Shown: positions 1-10,994, counted from the stretch's first letter. The stretch: DNA of 64,000 nt from Phytophthora colocasiae (GCA_018806915.1 JAGKQI010000040.1:620001-684000), one strand, 5' to 3'. Notes: a model not told the origin generated them from the sequence alone. A program made the numbers and translations.

Positions 1-429
1 GGAGACCAACCCGGTGGCCAGGCCCAGGCGACCGAGCTCGAAGAAAAGCACGAGGAAAGCCCAGACCCCTTCGATCTGGGTCCTGAACCCGCGATCCCGA
101 CTGGGCCGGATGCGGAGGAAGCAGATCGCACCCAGGCCACCTCGCAAGTGACCGTGGAAGCACCTTCCCCGAAGAAGGGTGGCTCGGATCGGTCCAAACG
201 TAAACCCGATCCAGAGCATGACGATGACGCGGAGGATTCTGGCGCTGGATCCGACGACGCTCTTCGGGCTACGATACTCCGATCGCTGTCGTGGCACCGC
301 CGGCATGGAAATCCTCCTCCAGCATCCGGTGATCAAGGGGGGCCTGCTCCATCGACGCCTCCGGCGCAGCCGACACCTCCGGGCGGCAGTTCCCCACAGA
401 CTCCGATCACTTCTCCTCAGGGTCCCTGA
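1..429 (+). CDS. N-terminal part of the Gypsy antisense reading frame, copy 1 (partial)
   Basis: Frame 1 is open from the first base to a TGA at 427-429. The product is low-complexity, rich in Pro, Glu, Asp, Gly and Ser, and contains a Lys/Arg-rich patch followed by an acidic run. Codon and base use match the reading frame that follows. The downstream frame opens straight after a stop at 434-436 in another frame, so the two parts were probably one protein interrupted by one or two small indels around 420-437. The true start lies left of the window. No domain is recognised. Copy 2 lacks this segment because the copy 1 LTR abuts its equivalent of position 555. Confidence 0.5.
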   Translation, partial: GDQPGGQAQATELEEKHEESPDPFDLGPEPAIPTGPDAEEADRTQATSQVTVEAPSPKKGGSDRSKRKPDPEHDDDAEDSGAGSDDALRATILRSLSWHRRHGNPPPASGDQGGPAPSTPPAQPTPPGGSSPQTPITSPQGP

Positions 430-436
430 GGGGTAG

Positions 437-1633
437 TCCAGCTGGCGGGAGCCCTCCCGGTGGGGATCTCCGGGTGGCGGCTCTCCCGGCGGCTCGCCAC
501 GCCCCCAGCTGCACCCTCCCCTGTTCGCGATCAGCTCGTCTATTCCCGGGTATGCGAACGTCCGGCAGTTTGCGGCTGGTGATGTCTTCCCGTGGGATCC
601 GATGTTCGTCGGAACTTTGGCGATCGTCGGTATGATCCTCTCCACATTGTCCAAGAGGCTGCTGCTACCTCCCGGATTCCTCTACCCCGCGAGATCACCG
701 GCTAATCGCCCTTCCCGAGCCGGGGTCGGTTGGTTGGCTAGCCTGATCACTGGGCCCAACGTGCAGGCCCTACTTGCTACCCGACCTTGGGAGGTGCTCC
801 GCAACCGACCGGCCCCCCTCACCTTCGATCTCGGTCTACATCGTCGTGCTGGAACCATGCTGGGGCAGATCGCGGATGCCTACGCCGCCTTCGAGTCAGA
901 TCACCTGCAGGCCTACTGGGAATCGACCCATTATCTCGAGATCACGAAGGCGATGTATGAAGCTGATCCTGATCTCCGTCGGTATTACCTCGAGCGTCGG
1001 CAACGGCGTAGCCGTACCGGAGAACGTTGGCGGCTGCTGTTGGGACGATTCCTGCCCATGATGAGGGCGATGTGGGCGGACATCGATCTTCTGCTCGATC
1101 CCTACTTCCTGCACTTCCCTACTATCCGTGATCGGGTATACTGGTACCCCGGATCGGCCTCCCGAATGGCTAACCTGGCCCAGCCGACTCTGAACCGACC
1201 GGAGCCCACCGATCTGATCTCTGCGTTGGCAGAATGCGATCAGGAGGACCTTGGCGCAACCATTACCGCGATCGGCCGGCAGATCACCCGTCCCGGCAGA
1301 TCCCACGGCTCGAAAACAAGTTTAACCCGCCTGCTCCACCTACACCTCCTGGGACTCCCTGATCGCGCGATCTCGACCAGTCCGGAGGTGATCAGCCGAA
1401 CCTGGAGTCGATCAGCACGCTTACATATTCTTTATCACGATCCGGTGCCTCGCCACGCGAGATCCCGACTCCAGCCTAGCCTGTTTTCAATTCCACGTAA
1501 TTTTCCAACTTCAAAGATCAGCGTTCTTCTCCATACTTACTCCACAGTTTCGATCCCCATTCAACATCTTCAAAATATCCACACCTTCCATCCGACCACT
1601 CCGGTTTCACATGCATATACAAGAAAAATATAA
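437..1633 (+). CDS. Conserved plus-strand (antisense) protein of the Gypsy element, copy 1
   Basis: The frame is open from 437. The first ATG is at 602 and gives 343 residues, but similarity to copy 2 starts upstream at 555, so translation probably begins further left. The central part is rich in Leu, Arg and Trp and looks globular (LITGPNVQALLATRPWEVL, then YWESTHYLEITKAMYEADPD), and it contains two helical Arg-rich stretches. It converges with pol; the stops are 105 bp apart, separated by an A-rich direct repeat that could serve both transcripts for polyadenylation. The only two base differences from copy 2 that I could find are synonymous. No known family is recognised. Plant Tat-lineage Gypsy elements also carry antisense genes between pol and the 3' LTR, but that parallel is by position only. 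Confidence 0.6.
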   Translation, partial: SSWREPSRWGSPGGGSPGGSPRPQLHPPLFAISSSIPGYANVRQFAAGDVFPWDPMFVGTLAIVGMILSTLSKRLLLPPGFLYPARSPANRPSRAGVGWLASLITGPNVQALLATRPWEVLRNRPAPLTFDLGLHRRAGTMLGQIADAYAAFESDHLQAYWESTHYLEITKAMYEADPDLRRYYLERRQRRSRTGERWRLLLGRFLPMMRAMWADIDLLLDPYFLHFPTIRDRVYWYPGSASRMANLAQPTLNRPEPTDLISALAECDQEDLGATITAIGRQITRPGRSHGSKTSLTRLLHLHLLGLPDRAISTSPEVISRTWSRSARLHILYHDPVPRHARSRLQPSLFSIPRNFPTSKISVLLHTYSTVSIPIQHLQNIHTFHPTTPVSHAYTRKI

Positions 1634-1738
1634 AATCTCCACGAAAAATAAAAAATCTCCACATCCGATCCAGATAGACATCCAGATCTGCATCCGCGAT
1701 CTCGGCGTTGTGACCTGGTCACACCGCCCTCTTCGCGT

Positions 1739-3846
1739 CTACACCTCTTCGTGCGACTGCATCACGCCAAACCGATTTCGGTTAGCATGATCACGTAGGA
1801 ACGCGCTCAATATGGCTCCACAGTTAAGATCAGCTTCATCGACCCAAGTCGGTTCATCATAACCGACCCAGTGCACCAGGAATTCACGATAGATCCGGCT
1901 GTAGCGAGTTCGTTTCCCACTTCGCATATCCGAGATTCGTTCGACCTCGTACTCATCGGCATCCAGATCTGGGACCCAACTGTCCTCCGGAAGGAGGATC
2001 TCATCGAAATCGAGCCGATCTGCTTCATCCACCGTCAACTCGATCCGCGGTCGATCTGGAAAATTCCGTACCAGCTTTAGCTTAGAAACATGGACCACCG
2101 GGAAGATGTGGTAATCAGATCCCGCGATCTCCAGCTTGATCGTGAAGTCGTTGAGCTTCTCTGCAACACGGAACGGGCCGTGCCAAAGGTGAGCGAGTTT
2201 ACGCGCATATCCTTCCTTCACACGATCTAGATACAGCCAAACTCGTGATCCAGCTTCGATCTGATGCGGATCGACATCCTCATTGTGCCGATCGGCTCGG
2301 TCTGCAATCGCCTCTCGTAGCCTAGCGTTGACCTGTTCTCGCGACTGCTGGTAGTATCTCTGAACCCGATATCTCCACCGTCTTGGATCGCGATCGTGGC
2401 GTCTGGTCGATCCGATCGGGATCGTTGCTTCCAACGTCGATCTCGGATCCCATCCGTGTATCAAATAGTGAGAGGTATCTCCCCGAACCCGATCGTGATC
2501 CGTGTTAATAGCGAACGTCAGTCTCTCCGCATATTCATCCCAGTCCTTCTGATCGAGATCTTGAACGTACATCTTGATCGCCCTAGTCGCCGTTTGCACC
2601 ATCCGTTCTGCAGTCCCATTGGCTTGTGGCCGGTAGGCCATCGTCGCCCGTTGTCGCTGCCCCAGGATCTTATTGAACGATCTGAAGAAGTCGGACATGA
2701 AACCCGGTTCTCGATCGTGCCTGATCATCTCGCTAGCACCAAATCTGCGGAACACGCATTCTTCATAGGATTCTGCGACGGTCTGGGCTGATCGGGAGGA
2801 GCTGGCCTTCGCGATCACATATCCCGTGAACAGATCTACCCAGATCAGTAGTTCGGTGTTGCCTTTGTTAGATCTGGGTAGGGAGGGTATGTGATCCATC
2901 GCTATGATCTGGAATGGGTATGTCGCTTGCAGATTCCCCGGCGACTCGCCCCGGATCGTGGGCCTCCCCTTTCCAGTCTCACAGTCTACACACTCGCCTA
3001 CGTATCGCTGCACGCTCCGATATAATCCCCTCCAGTGGAAATGATCTCGGATCCGCTGATAAGTGCGTCCGATCCCCTGATGTCCTCCTTCCAGAGTCGT
3101 ATGATAGTGGTGGAGGACATCCTGCTGTAGCGTTTCTGGAACTACAAGTCTCATCAGGCGATCGCGATCACCTCTTGATCTCGGCCCTGGTGGGCAGTAA
3201 AACAACAGATCTTGTTCATCTACCTCGTACTCGGAGGCGATCTTGGCGTAGGATCCAAATTCGGCTCGAGTAAGATCCGCGATCTGCCCAGCCAGGTACT
3301 TCTTTAGTCCTGCGATCCAGACCTCCTCGTCCTGGGCTCGCCTGATCCGGATCAACCCGCATCTCCCGGATCAGTTCCTCTCGCAAGACAGCGGCGCCAG
3401 GTCGCGCTCGGGCTGCACGCGTGGCTACTGCCGACACTTGCACAGATCGATCTTCAACTCGAGGGATCAACACCTCATTAAGCCGATTCAGGGTGATCAG
3501 ATCGCATCGATCTGTCTCATCGTGGACTTCGATCCCGCTTCCTCGCTGCAGCGCGGCACTCGCCAAGCTATCTGCGCTCCCATTCCAGTCTCTCTTCACA
3601 TGGACCAGCTCGTGATCTCCCCAATTCCTGCAAGTGATCTAGCACCTTCTGTTTCAGTAGCGTCAATCCTGGCGCCTTGCAGTCGATCTCGCCCCGGACT
3701 TGTCGGATTACCAGATTCGAATCGCCACAAACGACCAAACGGCGGCGTTCTAACTGTGCGATCATGCCAAGACCTAGCAAGAGTCCACGGTATTCCGCTT
3801 CATTGACAGTGAGGCTTTCAGCATAATCCGATCTAGCCTTGATCAC
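1739..3846 (-). pseudogene. pol: Gypsy pol C-terminal part, copy 1: second RNase H, integrase, chromodomain
   Basis: Three overlapping frames (3846-3568, 3599-3216, 3355-1739) are separated by extra single bases near 3629 and 3350 that copy 2 lacks. The first part is the back half of an additional RNase H (LTVNEAEYRG, VVCGDSNLVI, RDWNGSADSLA supply the acidic residues). The integrase follows, with an HHCC zinc module (LHHYHTTLEGGHQG to CVDCETGKG) and a DDE core (AMDHIPSL, IRHDREPG, NGTAERM). The C-terminus is a chromodomain (YEVERISDM to FLVHWVGYDEPTWVDEADL). In copy 1 the integrase-chromodomain frame is intact for 538 residues. Such chromodomains usually steer integration to modified histones. 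Confidence 0.88.
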
Positions 3847-3950
3847 CTTTCACTCTGGTAAACTCCACACGATCGCGCTGAAAGCGCCTCCTCCTCGTTT
3901 CACGCGTGCCGATCCGTCGAAACTTATAACCCACAACTCCTCATCTGGGT

Positions 3951-5597
3951 CTACAGTGGGGATCGGCATCTGATCCGACGTTTTGGCTCCTTTCGCGGCG
4001 CGATCGCGATCAGAGCTTCGTCGATCTCCGATCGGGGCGTTATGTTAGCTGCGATCGCCCCCAGTATTTCATCCTCCCCTTCGTACACTTCTGTGATCTC
4101 GAGTGTCCACGGGGACAGAAGAGCAGACCATTGTCCCAGACGTCCTTGGAGGCCGGCAGACTTGAACAGCCAGGCAAGCGTCGAGTGTCGGGTTAGGACC
4201 TTGATCCGACGTCCCACCAACAAGGTGTAGTGTAGATCCAAGATCCGAAGTAGAGCTAACACCTCCTTTTCGGCAACATTATAATTCAGCTCGTTGGTCT
4301 TCAAGGTTCGGCTGGCAAACGCGACCGGGTGGTAGATCTGGTCGTGTTCCTGCATTAGTGCGGCGGAAATCGCCCAATCACTAGCGTACACGATCACCAC
4401 GGGTAACTTTGTCGTGTCGAAGTGGCGAAGGATCGGGGTCGACGCGATCTTGGTCTTCAAGGCTGTAAACGCCCTGTATGCCCTACCCCACCTCTCGTCA
4501 CCAGTCTTTAGGCCCAGGTTGGTTCCGATCTCGCTTGAACAGGGTGAAGACATCGCCCCCAAGTCAGGATCCGTTGTACTATCGCTTCTTTGAGTCGGGA
4601 TATCTAGCGATCTATCCCGATCCGACTTAAGCGCGACGGGATCTTGAGTGATCAGGTCCATGCTATCCATGATCTTTCGTAGATCTGGTCGCTTCTTCAG
4701 TTCTGCGAACTCCACCTCACGTAGTTCATATAGGACCGATGCATAGATCGCATAATCCTCGATGAACCGACTATAGTAGTAATTCAAACTTCCAAGGAAC
4801 GATTGCATGGATCGGAGTGATCCAGGGAATGGTAGATCCGTCAGATACTTCAGGTCTTTCGGGTTTGCCTCCAATCCATCGATCGACACTTTGTGTCCGA
4901 GATATTCCACCTTATCCATGCCCCAGAAGCTCTTTGCCACACTGATCGAGAGATTCCACTTATCGCAGGCCTCCAATAGGCCTTCCACCCGATCGCACAT
5001 TTGATCCCATGATCCAGCCGTGATCAAGATATCGTCGATGTATGATCTCCGACCTAGCACCGACGGGCGACCAGGATCCTCCGGGATCCCTGATTCGAAC
5101 ACATCCGCAGAGCCTTCCACATCTCCGGACTGGGAGATCTTCAGAAATCCATATAGGGCATTGTCCACAAGGCGTTGATAGATCTGAGGAGCGTTCTTCA
5201 GCCCGAACGGCATGCGATTCCACTCGAAAAGGCCAAATGGAGTGATGAAAGCCGAGATCGCGCGAGCTCGATCGGTCATTGATACGACCCAGAATCCACT
5301 CGCCATGTCTAATGAACAATACCACAGAACCTTGTCAAGATCTTCTAACAGGTCATTGATCAAAGGCATCGGGTAGATCATCAGCCTTGTGAGACCGTTC
5401 ACCAGCCGATAATCGATACATAGTCGGATGTCTACACCGTTCTTCTTGATGATCACCACGATCGGAGATGCCCATGGCGATGTCGATGGCCGAATGATCT
5501 TGGCAGCTAGGAGTCCTTTGATAAGATCCGATACTTTCTCGCGGAACTGTGGCGCCACCTTTCGGACTCGTTGTGCGATCGGCTTTGCATCACCCAC
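3951..5597 (-). pseudogene. pol: Gypsy pol central part, copy 1: reverse transcriptase and first RNase H
   Basis: This 548-residue frame holds a Ty3/Gypsy reverse transcriptase. The primer-grip and palm motifs are clear (WYCSLDMASGFW, FGLFEWNRMPFGLKNAPQ) and the catalytic box is YIDD. The normal Gypsy RNase H follows (VYASDWAISAALMQ, NYNVAEKEVLALL). A spacer of about 60 residues after the palm domain differs strongly between the copies. A base missing near 3970, relative to copy 2, moves the frame so that the start of the second RNase H is lost. The stretch 5597-5947, linking to protease, is in another frame. Confidence 0.88.
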
Positions 5598-5946
5598 GTC
5601 GATATCGCATATAACACCCTTGGCCGCTGGAGGAAGTGCGTTTCCCTTTCCGATCAGGAGATGTCGCTTCTTACAAATAATCTGTCGAAGTTTCTCGATC
5701 TCCTCCGGGGTAGCTGATCCCGGATTCCTACTTGCAGATCTTCAATCCTGACTTCTTCGGTGGTGGAGATCTGGATCTCTGGTACTACTGCGAGATTATC
5801 GGCTAGATCTTCGGTCGAAAAATCACCACTTTCGTGTAAGTGGGTCTGATCAGCGTTCTCGATCCCTTCAGGAGATGTCGGATCCGGTTCATCCGTTGAT
5901 TGATCACGCAGCCTATCGTCGCTTGGCTGTCAAGATCGGGGTGTCT

Positions 5947-7416
5947 TTAACCCTGGGACGGCATCGGCGTCGGATTCATGTTTGGTCTCGATTTGAAAAT
6001 CTGGTTTTTCTGTTTTTCCTCGATCTCTTCTTCGCATGTCCGATCTGTCCGATCTGGGGCCTGATCTGGCAAGCTCTCATTCGTCTCAGTCTCACCGCCC
6101 CCAGCTTCGCCACTCGGGGTCTTGTCGGAACTGATCGTGATCGGTGGGGTATCCATGGGATCCGGTTGGGGATCGATGAATGCGACCTTGACTTCGGCTG
6201 TATCGGTTGGTGATCGCGGTTCCGGTGTCGATATTGGTGCAGGATCAGGGTCGGTCCTGGTTGCCCCACCTCGGCGGAGTATGGATCGCGGCGTAACGTA
6301 GGTCGGCCGTTCGACCGACGGTAAGGGGATCTCCACGGATTCCTGAGGTTCTGGTCTTGCGTCCACAGTCGCTTCTAGAGCTAGGTTCTGCCACTCCATG
6401 TAACGTCGGGATCCGATCGACACAAACCCGGGGAATCGAGGCACTTTTTCCTGATCAAGTACCATTCCAACATGTAATCTGTGATCCAGTCGTAAAAGCT
6501 TCTCGCTCAAATTCGTGATCACTAAGTACCGAGTTCGGCCGGGTCCATTCACCACTGTAGGTACCCATTGGTCGCCTCTGGTCACCCACAATTTTTCTGT
6601 CGCCGATAATTTCACTCTCGATGCGATCTCTTCAGATCCCCCAACTGGGATATGTAGATCTTCCTCCAATTTTACCGATCTTACCTTCTCCCCGTATAAT
6701 CTCTTGCGACCACTAAGTGGGATCCCCACTTCATTAGGTAAGCACATCGATCCCTTCGCCAGATCCATCCGGACTCCAGCCGGGATCATGAAATCCATAC
6801 CCAGGATCGCATCTTGCCCGGATAGATCCCCGATCCAAATATCGAAAAAGTAGACCAAGTATCCCGCAAGCGTGATCTTGATCCCTCGGTGGTGTACATT
6901 ATCACCGATCCCAACACACTCCTGTCTCTGACTAGTGTCAAAGTGGCACCCAACCTTACGAGCAAAGGCGGTATCCAAGATGGATACCTCGGCGCCAGTG
7001 TCCAGGAGCAAGATCGCTCTTTCGTGATTGATCTTGCCTGAGATCTTGGCTTGGCGGAACCATTTTCCGGGTGCGTGGTATTTCCAATACCCCCTGGACT
7101 CTTCCTTGAGATCCAAAGCCACTTCCGCACCAGATCGAGAGAACTCATCGATCCGGGGAAGACTCGCGATCTTAGCAGTATACGAATGCAACTTACATGT
7201 ATTACCGCGCAGATCCGAATTCTCCCTATCTTGATCTCTCGATTTCTTGTTCACATATGCATAGATGCAGTACTCAGAACGCTCGGCTCGTACCGGTTTC
7301 CAAACCGGCGAGCGTCCTAGTTTAACATCTTCTCCACCTTCTCGGGGAACAATCCGGCATGTCGGGTCGGGTCGTACCACTTGCGGATCTGGTTGTAGAA
7401 TTCTTCCATGGGGCAT
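5947..7416 (-). pseudogene. pol: Gypsy protease and linker, copy 1
   Basis: This 489-residue frame lies in the -1 frame relative to gag and overlaps its end. A retropepsin active site is visible (LLLDTGAEVSILD), followed by a typical flap region and a long acidic, proline-rich linker. The frame leaves register with reverse transcriptase near 5947, whereas in copy 2 the equivalent protease-linker-RT stretch is continuous. Expression would need the frameshift signal at 7279-7326. Confidence 0.85.
7279..7326 (-). promoter_or_regulatory. Putative -1 ribosomal frameshift signal between gag and pol, copy 1
   Basis: On the minus strand the last gag sense codons are TTA AAC, followed directly by TAG (7319-7317). 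The heptamer G TTA AAC (7326-7320) fits the X XXY YYZ slippery rule and is the type used by arteriviruses. A -1 slip continues in the protease frame as KLGRSPVWKP. Immediately downstream is a strong two-part hairpin: an outer stem of at least 7 bp (ACGCTCG with CGAGCGT) enclosing CCGGTT-TGGA-AACCGG. The same signal is kept in copy 2. Frameshifting itself is inferred. Confidence 0.75.
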
Positions 7417-9641
7417 TCTCCAGCTTCATGGATCTCCCCACAACCACGGCATGTATATAGACAGCGATCCGTTGGGTGACCCCTCTTCCCGCACTTTTCA
7501 CATGTTAGACGTCTCCAGCAGTCCAGATCCGTATGCTTCCGCGATCCACAGTGTGAACAGCGACCTCGATCGTGGTCTGACGTACCCTGCGATCCGCGAT
7601 CCGGCCTCGATCTTGCGCGTTCACCTGCGATCGCGACTGATCCTGTTGGTGGGGAACGCCCCCAGTGCCGATCTGCTTGTCTTCCGACGCGGCAAGATAT
7701 ATCCTCCGGAGATCGCCTTCAGAATCGGATCCGTCCGATCCGGATACTTCCTCTGATTCCGAGCTCGATCTTGGGCTTGGATCGCCCGTACCACCGCTCG
7801 GGTGGGTGCTGCCGGGCACTGGCCGGTGCCTTTGTCTGTACTTCGATCCGAACGCAGATTTACGTTGTTCGCTTTTCGCCCGTTCCCGGGCACGAAGTAC
7901 CTCCTCCAGTTCATCGACGTCGCTCAGTCGGAGTAGGGTCAGCCGATCAGCTAACTCCGGATCTCCCAATGTCTCGATGTAGTGGTCTACATGTTCCCGG
8001 CGGGCCTTAGGGCTCCCATCCTTGATCTTCAGTCTAGCACGTAAAGCCGCCACGTTGAGCCGGTAGAGGTAATCAAGGGGAGTTTCTTCCGATCGCTTGC
8101 GAGCGTGATAGTATTGCCACGCGACCGACATACCCAACCCACAATACTGGGTCTGGAAACTGTCCAGCAGATCCGCCCACTTGGTTTTCGTCGTTCGACT
8201 GAGCTGCCTGTACCAGTTCTTTGCCGGTCCCACCATCAGATCTGCAAACGTGAGGCATTTTTCTTCTTCCGTAGCCTGATCACGCTGGAACGCTGACTTG
8301 ACCTTACTGATCCAGGCCCGAGCGCGATCTCCGTCCAGATCTTTACCCGCAAAATCTTTCAGATCCGAGATCGCTGAGATCCGGACCCGCTGGATCATCG
8401 ACGATCCTCCTTGACCGATCGCCGCGGATGCGATCGTTGCTCGGCTCGACATCTGTCCACCGGAACTTGGTATGCCCAGATCGTCCGGATCGTATTCCCA
8501 TGCATCCGGATCCGAGGCCGTAACGGACTCCATTTCAACATCCAACTCCCCTTTGATCGGCGATCGGGGTGTCGCGAGATTCCGTTCTTTTAAGAAACGA
8601 TCCATCGCCATTTGAAAGTAGTCGTCCAGCTTGTTGCTCGATCCCGTGGAATTAGTCGTCGGCGCGGTCTGGTCTGTCCGGGTCCGGCGATTTTCTTGCT
8701 GATCAGGTGTCTTAGCCTCCAGTTTCGTGGCCATCGATCGTGTATCTTGTTTCTTCATACGCGATTTCACAAATTTGGCACCGGAGGGGCCTAACGACAT
8801 GCGTTGCAGCCTTCTCGGGCTGTCGGAATCTGGTTCCGAGGTCGCTGACGCGTAGCATGACGATCCAGTCTGATAACCTAGATCGGGCGTCAGTGGGCGT
8901 TCGCCGACCAAGACTTTGAGAGAGTTGAATAGGTCATGGGTTGCATACTGAATCGCTTCCAGTTCCAGGTCAAATAGAGAGTTTGGGTCGAATTCTCCAG
9001 CCACTAAACCAGCCTCTTGGAGCAGATCAAGTAGAATCTTCACCGCGTTCAGGCGGTCCGAGCTAGTCCGGGGCTTCGACACCGGGCCGGCGAGGTTACC
9101 GATCTGGCGGACTTGTATGATCGTAAGAACGGGGTCGTTAAGCAAGGTCTCGCTTAGCATCTTCCTGTAATAGGCCTGCTCGATCGCGTCCTTGGTAATC
9201 GTCGATCCCGGGCTGATCATGTCTTCTGGCTCTGAGTCTGGAGCTTCATTTCGTCCGGGTGCTCTTGATCTTCTTTTTTTTGGTCGATCTTGAGGCAACA
9301 GTGGACTTGGTGAGCAGATTAGGTTTCAGCTTTGCTGATTCCTTATCGCTCGTGTGCGGATCTCGATTCTCATCGAGATCCGCGGTGGCCCTCGAAGGGG
9401 CCTTGGGAGGAATTCGAGGTTTTTCTTCAAGATCTGGATTGCGATCCAGGTCTGCCTCGTGCCTGTCAGTAGAGATCCTCCCAGAACTCTGCTGATCTGT
9501 GGATCTTTCCGTTTTCAGTGGTGCCTCCGCCGATCCAACATTCGTAGGCACTTCTTCCCCTTGTTCTTCTTTTATCTTGACATCTTCTTGGGACTCACGG
9601 TGATATCCGAAGTCACCAGAAGATCCGGGCACGCGCACCAT
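7317..9641 (-). pseudogene. gag: Gypsy gag, copy 1 (frameshifted)
   Basis: The first ATG is at 9641 (upstream codons to 9764 are open without ATG). The N-terminal 130 or so residues are charged and low-complexity, ending in a Lys-rich run. A frameshift near 9250 separates this from a 597-residue frame (9298-7505) with the conserved capsid-like region (RARAWISKVKSAFQ, AKNWYRQLSRTTKTKWADLL, ETPLDYLYRLN). The C-terminal zinc knuckles are out of frame because of indels around 7620-7870; copy 2 keeps them in frame. The gag stop is the TAG at 7317-7319. Confidence 0.85.
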
Positions 9642-9764
9642 TGTGGTGGAGCGGATCTGGCCAAAATCTGGTTGAGGCCGATCGCGATCGCCACTTGCGC
9701 CCAGACACCGACTAACGGAGGGGGTCCCCCGATGATCCGTGATCTTGCTGCGTGTAGTGTTCAC

Positions 9765-10198
9765 CTTGTGTACCCGTCGGTAGGCGGGTTACGCTCTTCC
9801 AGGTGACTTCTGAAGATGTCTTGGGACGAGAAGAATGTCTTGGGTGACGTAGGGGGTGTGAGATAGCGTGGGAATACTTCACTCTACCTCGGAGGGGTTG
9901 ATCCGGGTCACAGGCGAGTTCTCGAGCCTTGATCCGGTCACCTGGTCTTCGATCCAGGTCTTCCAAAGGTCCAATGTTGGGGATCTGATCCCTTCCTTTA
10001 CGATGCTTGCCGCTTCCTATAGCGGGTGTCTTGATGGGTTGAGAGTCGACGAGATCGTCAAGCAGCCAATTCTTTCCGATCCGTTGTTCGCACGTAAAGG
10101 ATAGATCACTAGATAGGGTAAAACCGGCCAATGTATTATCCAGAATTAACCTCTATGCTAGATCTCTTCTCCTTACCTTCTTGATGCCGGGGGGCCAA
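9765..10198 (-). other. Untranslated leader between 5' LTR and gag, copy 1
   Basis: There is no convincing reading frame. Directly next to the LTR the minus strand reads TTGGCCCCCCGGCATC (copy 2: TTGGCCTACCAGCATC), the position expected for a tRNA primer-binding site. I cannot match it to a specific tRNA, so the primer is unknown. Confidence 0.5.
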
Positions 10199-10994
10199 TG
10201 TAATTCCCAGTTCCGGTCTTGAACGAAGGCACTTGTGATGTCCAGAGCAAATTCGATTCTGTTTATGGTTATTCCTATGTCTACTAGCCCCATCCTCATC
10301 TGCTATCCTACGATTACCTGACATCCGGCTACACAGCTGCCCTTCCGATCTTCGATCTCGATCTCACCTAACCACTGATCGCGATCTCGATCTGCCGATC
10401 TGGCGATCAGCCGATCTGGCGATCTGGCGATCAGGCGATCTGGCGATCAGCCGATCTCGATCAACCATCTCGGTCATCGATCTTGGTCCACCGTCTTGAA
10501 CAATGATCCCGATCAGCAGCCTTCATACTTGATCTCGCGTGCCTGCGTCGTCGACATTCCAGGTCTTGAGCTTCCCAGACTTGATCACCACTCCCCACGA
10601 GACTAACACTGCCATCAGGTCCCCTCGGCAGCATCTCACGGTTATGTTGTCACCGGCCCACCATAGATCACACCGATCCCGACCCTCTGCCGCCTTGATC
10701 TCCTTCTCATGCGACCTCAGGCAAGGCGCCCTTTTCTCCTCCGACCCTGAGCCGCCACGCGGGACCGCACGACGGGTTCTCCAATCACTTAGTCTCACTT
10801 GACCAAGACGCCATCCATTCATCGCTGGCGAGATCCAGACGAACATCGATCTGGATCCATTCGTCAGCCATCGTTCGCGCAATCTGGGGTCATCAACTGA
10901 CATCTTGCTTCGCCAGAGGCCCCTGTCGCTTGATCCGACTCTCTTAGGGCCTGACGTTGCCTTTTCTCGGATTTCTTATTCGCGCTTCACCACA
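10199..10994 (-). repeat. 5' LTR of Gypsy copy 1 (about 796 bp)
   Basis: On the minus strand it starts TGTGGTGAAGCGCG and ends GGGAATTACA, the usual TG...CA ends. Both ends match the LTR of copy 2, but the middle is strongly diverged. At 10380-10450 there is a run of short GATCTGGC/GATCAGCC repeats with about one GATC every 8 bases. It lies directly against 10995, an internal position of copy 2, with no polypurine tract, as expected if copy 1 inserted into copy 2. Confidence 0.8.

Larger units (their letters stand above)
1..10994 (-). mobile_element. Ty3/Gypsy (Chronos-like) LTR retrotransposon, copy 1, left end outside window
   Basis: On the minus strand the order is 5' LTR (10994 to 10199), leader, gag, protease, reverse transcriptase, RNase H, a second RNase H, integrase and chromodomain (ending at 1739), followed by a plus-strand reading frame that converges on pol. 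Dual RNase H plus chromodomain is the architecture published for oomycete Chronos elements. The 3' LTR is not seen and must lie left of position 1. Several single-base indels relative to copy 2 break gag and pol, so this copy cannot be autonomous as it stands. GATC is very frequent throughout. Confidence 0.9.

Noticed and set aside
896..1306. Minus-strand frame of 136 codons inside the antisense gene region, present in both Gypsy copies
   Set aside because: It is the shadow of the well-conserved plus-strand frame; it has no domain and no upstream signals.
10170..10198. Specific tRNA primer for the Gypsy family
   Set aside because: The primer-site sequences of the two copies differ (GCCCCCCGGC versus GCCTACCAGC) and neither matches a tRNA 3' end I can identify with confidence.
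10441..10460. CRISPR-like short repeats in the Gypsy LTR
   Set aside because: Units are 8-16 bases without unique spacers, in a eukaryotic retrotransposon; simple repeats.
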